The position numbers were made by a program, and so were the translations under genes. The notes under the pieces were generated by a model, which searched no databases, was not told the DNA's origin, and was given only the letters and a program-made list of their open reading frames with translations. A DNA stretch of 9,038 nucleotides from Caldilineaceae bacterium. GTDB lineage: Bacteria > Chloroflexota > Anaerolineae > Caldilineales > Caldilineaceae. This document shows, one piece after another, positions 1 to 6,647 of the stretch. Each line of letters begins with the position of its first letter. The first letter of the stretch is position 1. Location of the stretch: NCBI GenBank assembly GCA_024643705.1, contig JAHEML010000095.1, positions 1 to 9,038 on the forward strand, written 5' to 3'.

Positions 1-1518
1 CTGCCGGGCGAGCGAAATAACTGGGTTGTTCGCGTTCAAGCGGCACAGCACCCGCTCCACTGTCAAATTTTGTCGTTGCAGCCATTCGCCCAGCAGGGGC
101 AGATCGCCGGGCAAAAAGCCAACCTGCGCCCGGTTGTGCTGCTTGCCCACCACCGACCGCCCAGGGACCACGCAGGAGAGGGTGATGGGCAAGTCGAATG
201 CGGCACTCCATTCCCCCAAAACGCGCGCCAATGCGGGATCGGGCGAAACGTTGCCGGTCAAGTCTACCTGCACCCCGTCGCAATGTTCCGCTGCACCAGC
301 CAACACCCCCACCAACGATAACCCAGCCCGCCAAAGTACCCGGGCAGTCACCTTTACCCCCTGGCGCCGCAGAATCCCCAGCCGCTCGCGCTGTACGGGG
401 TCTACTATGTCGGAGAGGGGAACGAGGAGTTGGCGTACGCCAAGCTCGGTGCAGGCCAACAGCGGATAGTCGTTGCGCACGGGTTGGCGCACAAACGAGG
501 GCCAGATGCTGGGCGTTTCTGCCTGAATGGAGAGGGGATGATGCAGTAGCACACCCAAGGGCGAATCGGGGAGATCGGGTGATGTGCGGGTGAGCAGCCG
601 GGCGCGGGGATCAGGCGCGCCTGTTTGGCCGCCTGTGCGCACAAAATGAACCCGACTGCCCTCTGGCAGCACCCGCACAAGGTAGAAGCCCAACTTGCCG
701 GCATCGTCTCGGCCCTGCTCCGGCGGGGGCGGGCTAGCAAAAAGCTGGCTAAAACCGGGACGGGTGAAGGCGGGTGACGGGGTTGTGAAAAAGGCGGTGC
801 GGCTGATGTTGGGATGGTAACTTTCGATTTCGTTGTAAAAAATCCAATGAACATGAGCGGCAAAAAGCATCTCCACTGGATGCTGGCGAACCAGTGCGAG
901 CAGCCAACTGCGGGCGGGTTCGTCGATATTGTCGTAATGGCCCAGTGCCGTTTCGTCAGTATTGTGCAAGAAAGGGGGCAAGTGCAGAAAGAGGAACATG
1001 CGCTGGTGGATATGGCCGCGCAGATCCGCTTCCAGCCATGCGGCCTGTTCGGCCTCGGCGGGCAGGCCGCTGTTGAGAATTTGGGAATTAAAGATGACAA
1101 AATGCAGCCCCGCCTCGTCCCAGCTCTGCCACGAAGGGCCGAAGCGGCGATGAAAGTCGTCGAGATACTCCGCTTTCACCCAGTCGGCGGGCATGGTGGG
1201 GTCGGGCTTGTCGCCCACATCATGGTTGCCGGCCACAAATCGGGGTGCAACGCCCGCGGCGGCCAATTGTTCCTGGGCCTCTTGCATGGCTTGAGCAAAA
1301 CCGGGCCGCTCTGGAAATTCCTGCACCAGATCGCCCATGTGGATCACTTGTTCGATCCCCAGGCTTTTGACTACACGCAAGGCGTGATCAGCACGGACAG
1401 TCTGCCTGCGCCGGGAGTCGAATTCGACAGATTGGTTTGTGGTGTCCAGCATGTAGTGGCTGTCGGCGATGACAACGAATTCGTGGATGGCTGGGGGCAG
1501 GTATGTTTGATCAAACAT
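1..1518 (-). CDS. Calcineurin-like metallophosphoesterase with extra C-terminal domain (3' end outside window)
   Basis: At least 506 residues, with no stop before the window edge, so the C-terminus is missing. Residues 1 to about 235 carry the five motifs of a binuclear metallophosphatase (Metallophos family): D19-x-H21 (ADSH), G62-D63 (HMGDL), G97-N98-H99-D100, H179 (FLHLPPF) and H222-x-H224 (AAHVHW). All metal ligands are present, so phosphoester hydrolysis is likely; the substrate is unknown. There is no signal peptide, which suggests a cytoplasmic enzyme. Residues from about 345 onward are not part of the phosphatase fold. They alternate hydrophobic strands and helices (GVRQLLVPLSD, GVKVTARVLW, CDGVQVDLTGNV, LPITLSCVVPG), which resembles part of an alpha/beta barrel, but I cannot name the family. 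The ATG at 1516-1518 begins MFDQTYLPPAIHEFVVIAD, just before the first metal motif, and has little Shine-Dalgarno before it. Divergent from the adaptor gene. Sure of the family, not of the role. Confidence 0.85.
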   Translation of the reverse strand, partial: MFDQTYLPPAIHEFVVIADSHYMLDTTNQSVEFDSRRRQTVRADHALRVVKSLGIEQVIHMGDLVQEFPERPGFAQAMQEAQEQLAAAGVAPRFVAGNHDVGDKPDPTMPADWVKAEYLDDFHRRFGPSWQSWDEAGLHFVIFNSQILNSGLPAEAEQAAWLEADLRGHIHQRMFLFLHLPPFLHNTDETALGHYDNIDEPARSWLLALVRQHPVEMLFAAHVHWIFYNEIESYHPNISRTAFFTTPSPAFTRPGFSQLFASPPPPEQGRDDAGKLGFYLVRVLPEGSRVHFVRTGGQTGAPDPRARLLTRTSPDLPDSPLGVLLHHPLSIQAETPSIWPSFVRQPVRNDYPLLACTELGVRQLLVPLSDIVDPVQRERLGILRRQGVKVTARVLWRAGLSLVGVLAGAAEHCDGVQVDLTGNVSPDPALARVLGEWSAAFDLPITLSCVVPGRSVVGKQHNRAQVGFLPGDLPLLGEWLQRQNLTVERVLCRLNANNPVISLARQ

Positions 1519-1524
1519 GGCATC

Positions 1525-1530
1525 AGTATA
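1525..1530 (-). promoter_or_regulatory. Candidate -10 box for the metallophosphoesterase, possibly giving a leaderless mRNA
   Basis: On the minus strand TATACT (5 of 6 to TATAAT) ends six bases before the ATG at 1518, so the expected transcription start would fall on or beside the start codon. There is no convincing Shine-Dalgarno upstream of this ATG (only GGATAGG about 12 bases away), unlike most other genes in the window. A matching -35 is not evident. The element could also be chance in an AT-richer spacer. Confidence 0.3.
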
Positions 1531-1547
1531 CCTATCCGCGCAGGACG

Positions 1548-1576
1548 TTGCTAATTCGGTACAGTGCCGTTATAAT
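1548..1576 (+). promoter_or_regulatory. Sigma70-type promoter for the HlyD-family adaptor gene
   Basis: TTGCTA (1548-1553, 4 of 6 to TTGACA), a 17-base spacer and a perfect TATAAT (1571-1576). Transcription would start near 1583, giving a leader of about 75 bases before the ATG at 1659. The only gene downstream on this strand is the adaptor. The promoter lies in the 140-base divergent region, where no gene is present. Confidence 0.6.
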
Positions 1577-1658
1577 GCGGGTAAGTCGTACATTCTCCGC
1601 TGATTCCAATTCAACCCATACGCCCCAATCGGGCACACATCCCTTGCAGGAGACCGCC

Positions 1659-2969
1659 ATGCTACGCACAATCAGTCGAATTGTTGTCGTGCTTTCCCTG
1701 GCTGCGCTTGTCGTGGCTGGAGCTGTACTTTACCGAAATGGTCTACCCGAATTTGCCGGAACACCCGCTTCTATACAGACAGGACAGGCCAGCAGCACAG
1801 AACCCCTGGCCTTTTTTGGTGCGTTGCAGGTGGCCGAACCCCGACAGGTTATTTTGGGCGTAGGCGGCCAGGTAACCGCGGTATTGGTGGAAGAAGGCGA
1901 TGCGCTGAGCGCAGGCCAAGAGGTGTTGCGTCTGGATACAACAGCAGTAGACACAGGTGTCGAAAAGGCCCAGATCGGTCTGGATTTGGCGAAGATCGCC
2001 CTGGCCCAACTGGGCGAAGGCTCCAAAGAGAGCGAACTGGCAACCGCCAAGGCCAATGTAGATGTGGCAACGCTGAATCTGGAAAAGCTGAAAGAAGGGC
2101 CAAGCCAGGACGAGATTACCGCAGCCCAGAACTCCACAAACGCTGCCTGGGCGCGCTACAACGAGCTGAAAGAAGGGCCAAGCCAGGCCCGCATCGACCA
2201 ACTGCGTGCCAATATGGACAAAGCGCAGATTGCCTTGACCGAAGCCCAGCGGGCCTATGACGAAATTTCCTGGCGGCCCGACATCGGCAAAACACCCCAG
2301 TCCGCGGCGTTGCAGCGGGCCACCATCGACTTCACCGCAGTCAAAGCAGCTTTCGACGAGGCCACCACACCGGCCAAACAGTCCGATCTACTATCAGCTT
2401 TAACAGCTGCCCAGCGAGCACAGATCGCCCAGGATGATCTGCTGGAAGGCGCAACAGAGGCCGATATCGCCCTGGCTGGCGCTCGGGTGTTGAGTGCCCA
2501 GGCAGCCCTGGATCGACTGGAGGAATTGGCTGGAGCCAGTGATTTGGCAGCAGCAGAGTTGAGAGTACGGCAGGCTGAAATCGGTCTGGAAGAAGCCAAC
2601 TCAGCCAAAGCCAAAGCAAAGGTTGTTGCACCTATCGCTGGCACCGTTCTTTCCGTGAATGTGGATGTCGATCAGGTGGTAAGCAGTGGCTCACCTGTTG
2701 CTGTCGTGGGCAACGTGGCTGCCCTAAAACTGGTGGTGAATGTGCCCCAGGATGACATTGAGCGAGTTGTGGTGGGTGGAACGGTCACTGTGACCCGCTT
2801 TGGCACAGATAAGACTGTCGACGCCGTGGTCGAGCGTATCTCCCCCGTAGGCACACCCGGCGCAGGTACAGCCACCTTCCCTGTAACGATCATGCTGCCC
2901 GTCGAAGGTGCCGAAGGCTTCAACCCTGGCATGTTGGTCTCGGTGGCCTTTGTGGAAAAGAGCGAATAG
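1659..2969 (+). CDS. HlyD-family / membrane-fusion adaptor protein
   Basis: 436 residues. It would link an inner-membrane transporter (usually a MacB-like ABC or RND pump) to the outside of the cell. Residues 7-24 form one hydrophobic segment with no lipobox cysteine, so the protein is probably anchored by an uncleaved signal. Residues 66-98 and 322-352 are the two halves of a biotinyl-lipoyl domain (GGQVTAVLVEEGDALSAGQ; APIAGTVLSVNVDVDQVVSS). The roughly 220 residues between them are Ala/Glu/Gln-rich coiled coil with repeated units (LKEGPSQ at 144-150 and 170-176, and LLEGATEADI near 261-270). Residues 355-436 are the beta-barrel part, ending in the usual FNPGMLVSV. The ATG at 1659 is chosen because AGGAG lies six bases upstream and the membrane segment follows directly; the frame is also open back to 1503. 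No ABC or RND gene is next to it, so the partner must be elsewhere. Stop is TAG. Confidence 0.88.
   Translation: MLRTISRIVVVLSLAALVVAGAVLYRNGLPEFAGTPASIQTGQASSTEPLAFFGALQVAEPRQVILGVGGQVTAVLVEEGDALSAGQEVLRLDTTAVDTGVEKAQIGLDLAKIALAQLGEGSKESELATAKANVDVATLNLEKLKEGPSQDEITAAQNSTNAAWARYNELKEGPSQARIDQLRANMDKAQIALTEAQRAYDEISWRPDIGKTPQSAALQRATIDFTAVKAAFDEATTPAKQSDLLSALTAAQRAQIAQDDLLEGATEADIALAGARVLSAQAALDRLEELAGASDLAAAELRVRQAEIGLEEANSAKAKAKVVAPIAGTVLSVNVDVDQVVSSGSPVAVVGNVAALKLVVNVPQDDIERVVVGGTVTVTRFGTDKTVDAVVERISPVGTPGAGTATFPVTIMLPVEGAEGFNPGMLVSVAFVEKSE
2086..2187 (+). repeat. Two exact 24-bp direct repeats inside the adaptor's coiled coil
   Basis: The same 24 bases (beginning agctgaaagaagggcc) occur at 2086-2109 and 2164-2187, 78 bases (26 codons) apart. 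They encode the identical LKEGPSQ turns of successive coiled-coil units. Identity at the nucleotide level, including synonymous sites, points to a recent in-frame duplication or gene conversion of a 26-residue module. Confidence 0.85.
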
Positions 2970-2993
2970 CTCCTTTCTCGTTTGACGCAATCA

Positions 2994-3028
2994 GGGAGGA
3001 TGATGGTGAAAATTCCCATCATCCTCCC
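2994..3028 (+). terminator. Strong hairpin after the adaptor gene, probable terminator
   Basis: A perfect 13-bp stem (GGGAGGATGATGG at 2994-3006 pairing with 3016-3028) closes a 9-base loop and is followed by CTTTACT. It lies 24 bases after the adaptor stop. The T tract is short, so efficiency is uncertain, but position and stem strength fit termination before the next gene. The rest of the 101-base spacer up to the monooxygenase start shows no clear promoter. Confidence 0.6.
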
Positions 3029-3070
3029 CTTTACTCCCCGTAAATACCCCAAATCACCATCGTTTGCCCT

Positions 3071-4333
3071 ATGCAATTCGGCATCTTCTACGAACACCAA
3101 CTGCCCCGACCCTGGGACGAAGGCGCAGAACACCGGCTTCTGAAAGAAGCGTTAGAACAGGTGGAGTTGGCCGATCACCTTGGCATTGACTATGCCTGGG
3201 AAGTAGAACACCACTTTCTTGAAGAATACTCCCACTCGTCCGCGCCCGAAGTCTTTTTAGCCGCGTGCAGCCAGCGCACCAAACGCATCCGCCTGGGCCA
3301 CGGCATTGTCCTGATGCCCCCAGCCTACAATCACCCGGCGCGTGTGGCCGAACACATCGCCACCCTAGATCTGATCAGCGATGGCCGGGTGGAATGGGGT
3401 ACTGGTTCGTCCAGCAGCCGCGCCGAACTGGAAGCCTTTGGCATCGACCCCGCAGAAAAGCAGGATATGTGGGCCGAGGCCGTGCGCGAGACGGCACGCA
3501 TGATGTGCAGCACTCCCTATTCTGGCTATCAGGGTCGCTATTTTTCCATGCCGAGCCGTAATGTTGTGCCCAAACCTTTGCAAAAACCCCACCCACCCCT
3601 CTGGTTAGCCTGCTCCAATCGAGAGACGATTCGTGTCGCGGCCCGCAATGGGATGGGCGCGCTCACCTTTGCGTTTATCGATCCGGAGAATGCCCAGTTC
3701 TGGGTGGAGGAATACTACGAGACTTTCGAGAAGGAGTGTACACCCATCGGGCAGTCGGTAAACCCGAACATTGCTATGGTCACGGGTCTCATGTGCCACC
3801 CGGATAGCGCCACCGCGGTTGAACGAGGGGCCGAAGGCTTTCGCTTTTTTGGCTACGCGCTCAGCCACTACTACATCACCGGCAGCCACACACCGGGCGA
3901 CTTTGACCTGTGGGATGATTTTCGGCAGCACGCGCCCAAAGAGTATGCACCCACGGGGGGCATAGGCAGCCCGGACCAAGTGCGGGCCAATCTGGAAAAA
4001 TTCGAAGCCATGGGTGTGGATCAGATGATTTTTGTGCAACAGGCAGGCAACAACCGTCACGAACACATTTGCGCGTCGCTGGAGCTTTTTGCAGACCAAG
4101 TGATGCCTGGCTTTGCCGCCCGCCACCCCCAACAGGCCGCGGCCAAGGCAGCGCGATTGGCTCCCGCCATCCAGCGGGCACTGGAACGCATTCCACCCAT
4201 TTTCCCCCCCAACCAAGGACAGCCTCTTCACTGCTACCCTGTATTGGCGCGTCTCTCCGGCCAAGGCCAGACGGATACATCAGCTGGCGACGACATGGTT
4301 TCCGCCATCAGTGGACGCAAAGCACGGGAATAA
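3071..4333 (+). CDS. LLM-class flavin-dependent monooxygenase (luciferase-like)
   Basis: 420 residues. Members of this family (bacterial luciferase alpha/beta fold, TIM barrel) use reduced flavin and oxygen to oxidise small organic substrates. Diagnostic stretches are the N-terminus MQFGIFYEHQLPRPW, ADHLGIDYAWEVEHHF (35-50), RIRLGHGIVLMPPAYNHPARVAEH (split by proline turns, 73-95), and DLISDGRVEWGTGSSSS (100-116), which is the flavin-phosphate region. The RHPQQAAAKAARLAPAIQ segment is a C-terminal signature of one subgroup. The last 40 or so residues, after IPPIFPP, are low in complexity and look unlike the core. No Shine-Dalgarno precedes the ATG, but the N-terminus fits the family, so the start is kept. 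It is the first of three plus-strand catabolic genes; the gap to the dioxygenase is 112 bases, with no obvious promoter or terminator. Substrate unknown. Confidence 0.9.
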   Translation: MQFGIFYEHQLPRPWDEGAEHRLLKEALEQVELADHLGIDYAWEVEHHFLEEYSHSSAPEVFLAACSQRTKRIRLGHGIVLMPPAYNHPARVAEHIATLDLISDGRVEWGTGSSSSRAELEAFGIDPAEKQDMWAEAVRETARMMCSTPYSGYQGRYFSMPSRNVVPKPLQKPHPPLWLACSNRETIRVAARNGMGALTFAFIDPENAQFWVEEYYETFEKECTPIGQSVNPNIAMVTGLMCHPDSATAVERGAEGFRFFGYALSHYYITGSHTPGDFDLWDDFRQHAPKEYAPTGGIGSPDQVRANLEKFEAMGVDQMIFVQQAGNNRHEHICASLELFADQVMPGFAARHPQQAAAKAARLAPAIQRALERIPPIFPPNQGQPLHCYPVLARLSGQGQTDTSAGDDMVSAISGRKARE

Positions 4334-4445
4334 AGCGCATCTCTCCGACCAATTGTGTGTTAGTCTACCCGTCTCCATCCGCGGCTCAAGTGGCTTTTGA
4401 AGCAGGAATCTTCCCATTCACTCGTGGCTTACAAAGGAGAATCGC

Positions 4446-5204
4446 ATGTTAACGAAAGCACAAAAACGTCATTTTGTAGAGGAAGGCTACCTGAAGATTC
4501 CCAACGTCGTCCCCAAATTGATGATTGACAACGCCTTGCGGGCCGTCAACCATTCCATCGGCTTTGTGGGATTGGGGGGCGAAGACATGGAAAACAACCG
4601 ATCTGCCTTCTTCTGCGCCGAGCTACTCACGGCCCCGGTGATTTTGGACCTCTACCACAAAACACCTGCCTTCGAGTTGGCCGAGGATATTTTGGGGGTC
4701 GGGAACGTCTTACCTTTGGCACGGGCCAAGCCCTATCCTCGCTTTCCCGATCTTCTAAGCGGGGAGGACGTGGTGCATCGAGGCCATTTGGATGGCATAG
4801 GCAGCGGCACAAATGGAATGCCCAAAGGCTACTACCACCGGGGATTCAGCCTTTTTGCGGTCGTCTACTTGGCCGATCTACAAGACGACAACGCTGGCAA
4901 TTTCACCCTCTGGCCCAAATCGCACCACACCATCGCCGAGCATTTCGCCCAAGTAGGCCACGAAGTGCTGGCAAATGGGATGCCCAAACTGGAGTATCCC
5001 GAAGGGCCGATGATGGTTAAAGCCAATGCGGGCGATCTGATTTTGGCCCATAGCATGATATTCCACACAGGGGGCGTCAACACATCGCCCAATGTGCGCC
5101 AGGCCGTTATTGCCCGTTTCAAACACAAAGACAACGACGCCATCGGCAAAGATGGATACACGGATCTCTGGCGCGAGTATCCCGGCGTCCACGACGTATT
5201 GTAA
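4446..5204 (+). CDS. Phytanoyl-CoA dioxygenase (PhyH) family Fe(II)/2-oxoglutarate oxygenase
   Basis: 252 residues. Family members hydroxylate small molecules, coupling oxygen and 2-oxoglutarate to Fe(II). The facial triad is visible as H114-x-D116 (RGHLDG) and H207 (IFHTGG). R218 (NVRQAVIARF), 11 residues after the distal histidine, is the expected 2-oxoglutarate carboxylate anchor. The conserved middle is FTLWPKSHH (153-161), with N150-A-G before it. The double-stranded beta-helix region spans about 105-228. AAAGGAGA lies directly upstream at the right spacing of the ATG at 4446, fixing the start. It is complete and sits between the flavin monooxygenase and the creatininase, suggesting shared use on one substrate. 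The true substrate cannot be told; family members range from phytanoyl-CoA to ectoine and secondary metabolites. Confidence 0.88.
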   Translation: MLTKAQKRHFVEEGYLKIPNVVPKLMIDNALRAVNHSIGFVGLGGEDMENNRSAFFCAELLTAPVILDLYHKTPAFELAEDILGVGNVLPLARAKPYPRFPDLLSGEDVVHRGHLDGIGSGTNGMPKGYYHRGFSLFAVVYLADLQDDNAGNFTLWPKSHHTIAEHFAQVGHEVLANGMPKLEYPEGPMMVKANAGDLILAHSMIFHTGGVNTSPNVRQAVIARFKHKDNDAIGKDGYTDLWREYPGVHDVL

Positions 5205-5212
5205 AATTTCGC

Positions 5213-5245
5213 GGTGACTGTCTGTCAAAAAAACAGACAGCCACC
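5213..5245. repeat. Intergenic stem-loop between dioxygenase and creatininase genes
   Basis: Arms 5213-5225 (GGTGACTGTCTGT) and 5233-5245 (ACAGACAGCCACC) pair at 12 of 13 positions around a CAAAAAA loop. It starts 8 bases after the dioxygenase stop. No T tract follows on the plus strand, so it is not a classical terminator. It could protect or attenuate the transcript between the two genes, or be one copy of a dispersed palindromic repeat. Confidence 0.6.
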
Positions 5246-5284
5246 ACCCTTGTCTCGCCCAGCCCTATTCATGGAGAAGCCCCA

Positions 5285-6058
5285 ATGACCGTTCTTTTTG
5301 GCGAAATGTCCCGCGAACAAATTCGCACCCTTGCACCCACCGCTCTTGCTGTGCTGCCCACCGCCTCCACTGAGCAACATGGCCCCCACCTGGCTGTCAG
5401 CACAGACACCGTACTCTGCTCCACAGTGGCCCAGCTATCCGCCGAGCGGGCCTCGGCCCAGATTCCAGTGGTGGTGACGCCCACCCTGGCTTTTGGCAAT
5501 TCCCACCACCACTTTCCTTTTCCCGGTGTGCTTTCGCTCACCAGCGAAAACTACTACCTTGCCGTCACCGACGCGGTAGAAGGATTGATCAAGAGTGGTT
5601 TTACGAAAATCCTCATCCTCAATGGCCACGGGGGCAATACCGATTCCAACCGGGTGGTTGCACTGGATATCGCCAATTTGCGCGCTCATCCGGTGACCAT
5701 CGCCGCAGCAGCCTATTGGGATGTGGGGCGATCCGCCATCGTGGCAAAAGGGATTATGCCGGGTGAGCACATCCCCGGCCACGCTGGCCGTTTTGAAACT
5801 GCGATGATGATGGCAATCCGGCCTGATCTGGTTTTTGCCGATGGTTTGGCACAAACGAAGGACTATTCGAAGCAATCGTTGGGGCTGATGGTTCCACTGA
5901 CCGGGGCGACGGTGCAGGTGCATGGAGCGTGGGGCAGCGGACCTGGCTATAGCGACGAGCCGGCGGCAGCCACCGTAGAGGAAGGTCAAGCCATGCTGGA
6001 TGTGATTGTGGAGGAGGTGGCTGGGTTGATGGTCAACTTCCACGGCATGGGGGGATAA
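5285..6058 (+). CDS. Creatininase-family metal-dependent amidohydrolase
   Basis: 257 residues, the normal family length. The family cleaves amide or lactam bonds with a binuclear metal site; it includes creatininase, the mycofactocin peptidase MftE and formamide hydrolases. Expected motifs are all visible: E30-Q-H32-G-P-H followed by D41 (STDT), the GNSHHHFPFPG loop (71-81), NGHGGN with H115 (113-118), and GHAGRFET with E171 (165-172). The NGHGGN version differs from true creatininase (NGHYEN), so this is a broad-family amidase or peptidase and not a creatinine enzyme. There is no mycofactocin gene nearby. GGAGAAG ends about 7 bases before the ATG at 5285. It follows the PhyH gene by 80 bases, separated by a stem-loop, and is probably the last gene of the plus-strand group. 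Cytoplasmic; substrate unknown. Confidence 0.9.
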   Translation: MTVLFGEMSREQIRTLAPTALAVLPTASTEQHGPHLAVSTDTVLCSTVAQLSAERASAQIPVVVTPTLAFGNSHHHFPFPGVLSLTSENYYLAVTDAVEGLIKSGFTKILILNGHGGNTDSNRVVALDIANLRAHPVTIAAAAYWDVGRSAIVAKGIMPGEHIPGHAGRFETAMMMAIRPDLVFADGLAQTKDYSKQSLGLMVPLTGATVQVHGAWGSGPGYSDEPAAATVEEGQAMLDVIVEEVAGLMVNFHGMGG

Positions 6059-6073
6059 ACAACGAAGAAAAAT

Positions 6074-6121
6074 GATGCGTGAAACGCGAGATTATTCGAC
6101 CTTTCTCACGTTTCACGCATC
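6074..6121. repeat. Long inverted repeat between convergent genes
   Basis: Arms 6074-6090 (GATGCGTGAAACGCGAG) and 6105-6121 pair at 16 of 17 positions around a 14-base loop. The unit CACGTTTCA is repeated directly at 6107-6115 and 6121-6129. It fills the 98-base gap between the creatininase stop and the RidA stop, so it could end transcription from both sides, although neither strand has a strong T tract. It may also be a dispersed repeat of this genome. Confidence 0.65.
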
Positions 6122-6156
6122 ACGTTTCAAAAGCATGGGAACTGATTCGACCATGC

Positions 6157-6609
6157 CTACTTTACTTCGAAGATAATTTCAACCTCGCAGGCCCAATTGT
6201 CGGGCACTGTCAGGCCGATGGCGCTGCGGGCATGACGGCCAGCTTCGCCAAAGACCTCGATCAGCAGATCGCTGCACCCGTGGATGGCTGCTGGTGTATT
6301 GTCGAAGTCTGGGGCCACATTTACCATGCCAAAGACCTTCACCACCTGCACCACATTATCCAGACTGCCCGCCAGGCTATGCACAGCCTGCAAACAGTTG
6401 AGCGTACATAATTTGGCTGCCTCGTAGCCCTGTTCCACCGAGACATCCCGCCCCACTTTGCCCTTAATCGCTTGATCCCCCCAACGCGAAACCTGACCCG
6501 ATGTGTAGATCAGATTACCGGTGCGCTTGGCGTGCATCAGCCGCCCGGCGTTCAGTTCGATTTTTTCCAGGCTATAGCCCATTTCCTGTAACTTTGCTGC
6601 ATACGACAT
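6157..6609 (-). CDS. RidA-family protein (YjgF/YER057c/UK114), divergent subgroup
   Basis: 150 residues, beginning MSYAAKLQEMGYSLEKIEL. Rid proteins hydrolyse reactive enamines and imines, or are related trimeric enzymes acting in catabolism. The fold signature is present: LIYTSGQVSRWG (33-44), YEAAKLCTLNCLQAV (62-76), VVQVVKVFGMVN (88-99), GEAGRHARSAIGLTVP (121-136) and CEVEIIFEVK at the end. R128 and an acidic residue in the last strand (E142 or E144) occupy the places of the catalytic Arg and Glu of RidA. It is longer than canonical RidA because of an N-terminal helix and matches the 'YjgF-like 1' type. The start at 6609 is preferred over an upstream ATG at 6633 because GGAG lies 7 bases before it and covers that longer N-terminus. 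Last gene of the minus-strand group; stop TAG. Confidence 0.88.
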   Translation of the reverse strand: MSYAAKLQEMGYSLEKIELNAGRLMHAKRTGNLIYTSGQVSRWGDQAIKGKVGRDVSVEQGYEAAKLCTLNCLQAVHSLAGSLDNVVQVVKVFGMVNVAPDFDNTPAAIHGCSDLLIEVFGEAGRHARSAIGLTVPDNWACEVEIIFEVK

Positions 6610-6647
6610 TTTCTTTCTCCTTTGTGCTTTCATGCCTTTGTAGGATG

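Noticed and set aside
405..1554. Long open frames within the metallophosphoesterase region, on the minus strand in another phase (1100-405) and on the plus strand (814-1554)
   Set aside because: They overlap a frame with all five phosphoesterase motifs; their own translations are Pro/Arg/Cys-rich or without any family features and lack ribosome sites.
1503..1658. Extended N-terminus of the HlyD-family gene from an ATG at 1503
   Set aside because: The extra 52 codons overlap the likely promoter and have no ribosome site; the ATG at 1659 has AGGAG at 6 bases and directly starts the membrane anchor.
3605..4264. Antisense frame of 219 codons opposite the flavin monooxygenase
   Set aside because: It is the complement of a well-supported enzyme gene, with no family features and no ribosome site.
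3071..4333. Flavin monooxygenase as RutA of the pyrimidine pathway
   Set aside because: The N-terminal sequence and tail belong to a different LLM subgroup and RutB and RutD are absent; only an analogy is kept.
5435..6043. Antisense frame of 202 codons opposite the creatininase gene
   Set aside because: His/Arg-rich mirror of the real gene, which has every metal motif.
5285..6058. Creatininase gene as the mycofactocin peptidase MftE
   Set aside because: No mycofactocin precursor, radical SAM or glycosyltransferase gene is in the window; the shared motifs are general to the whole family.
6610..6633. Eight-residue longer start of the second Rid protein
   Set aside because: The added codons are the Shine-Dalgarno stretch itself (AAAGGAGAAAG), so the start at 6609 is more likely.
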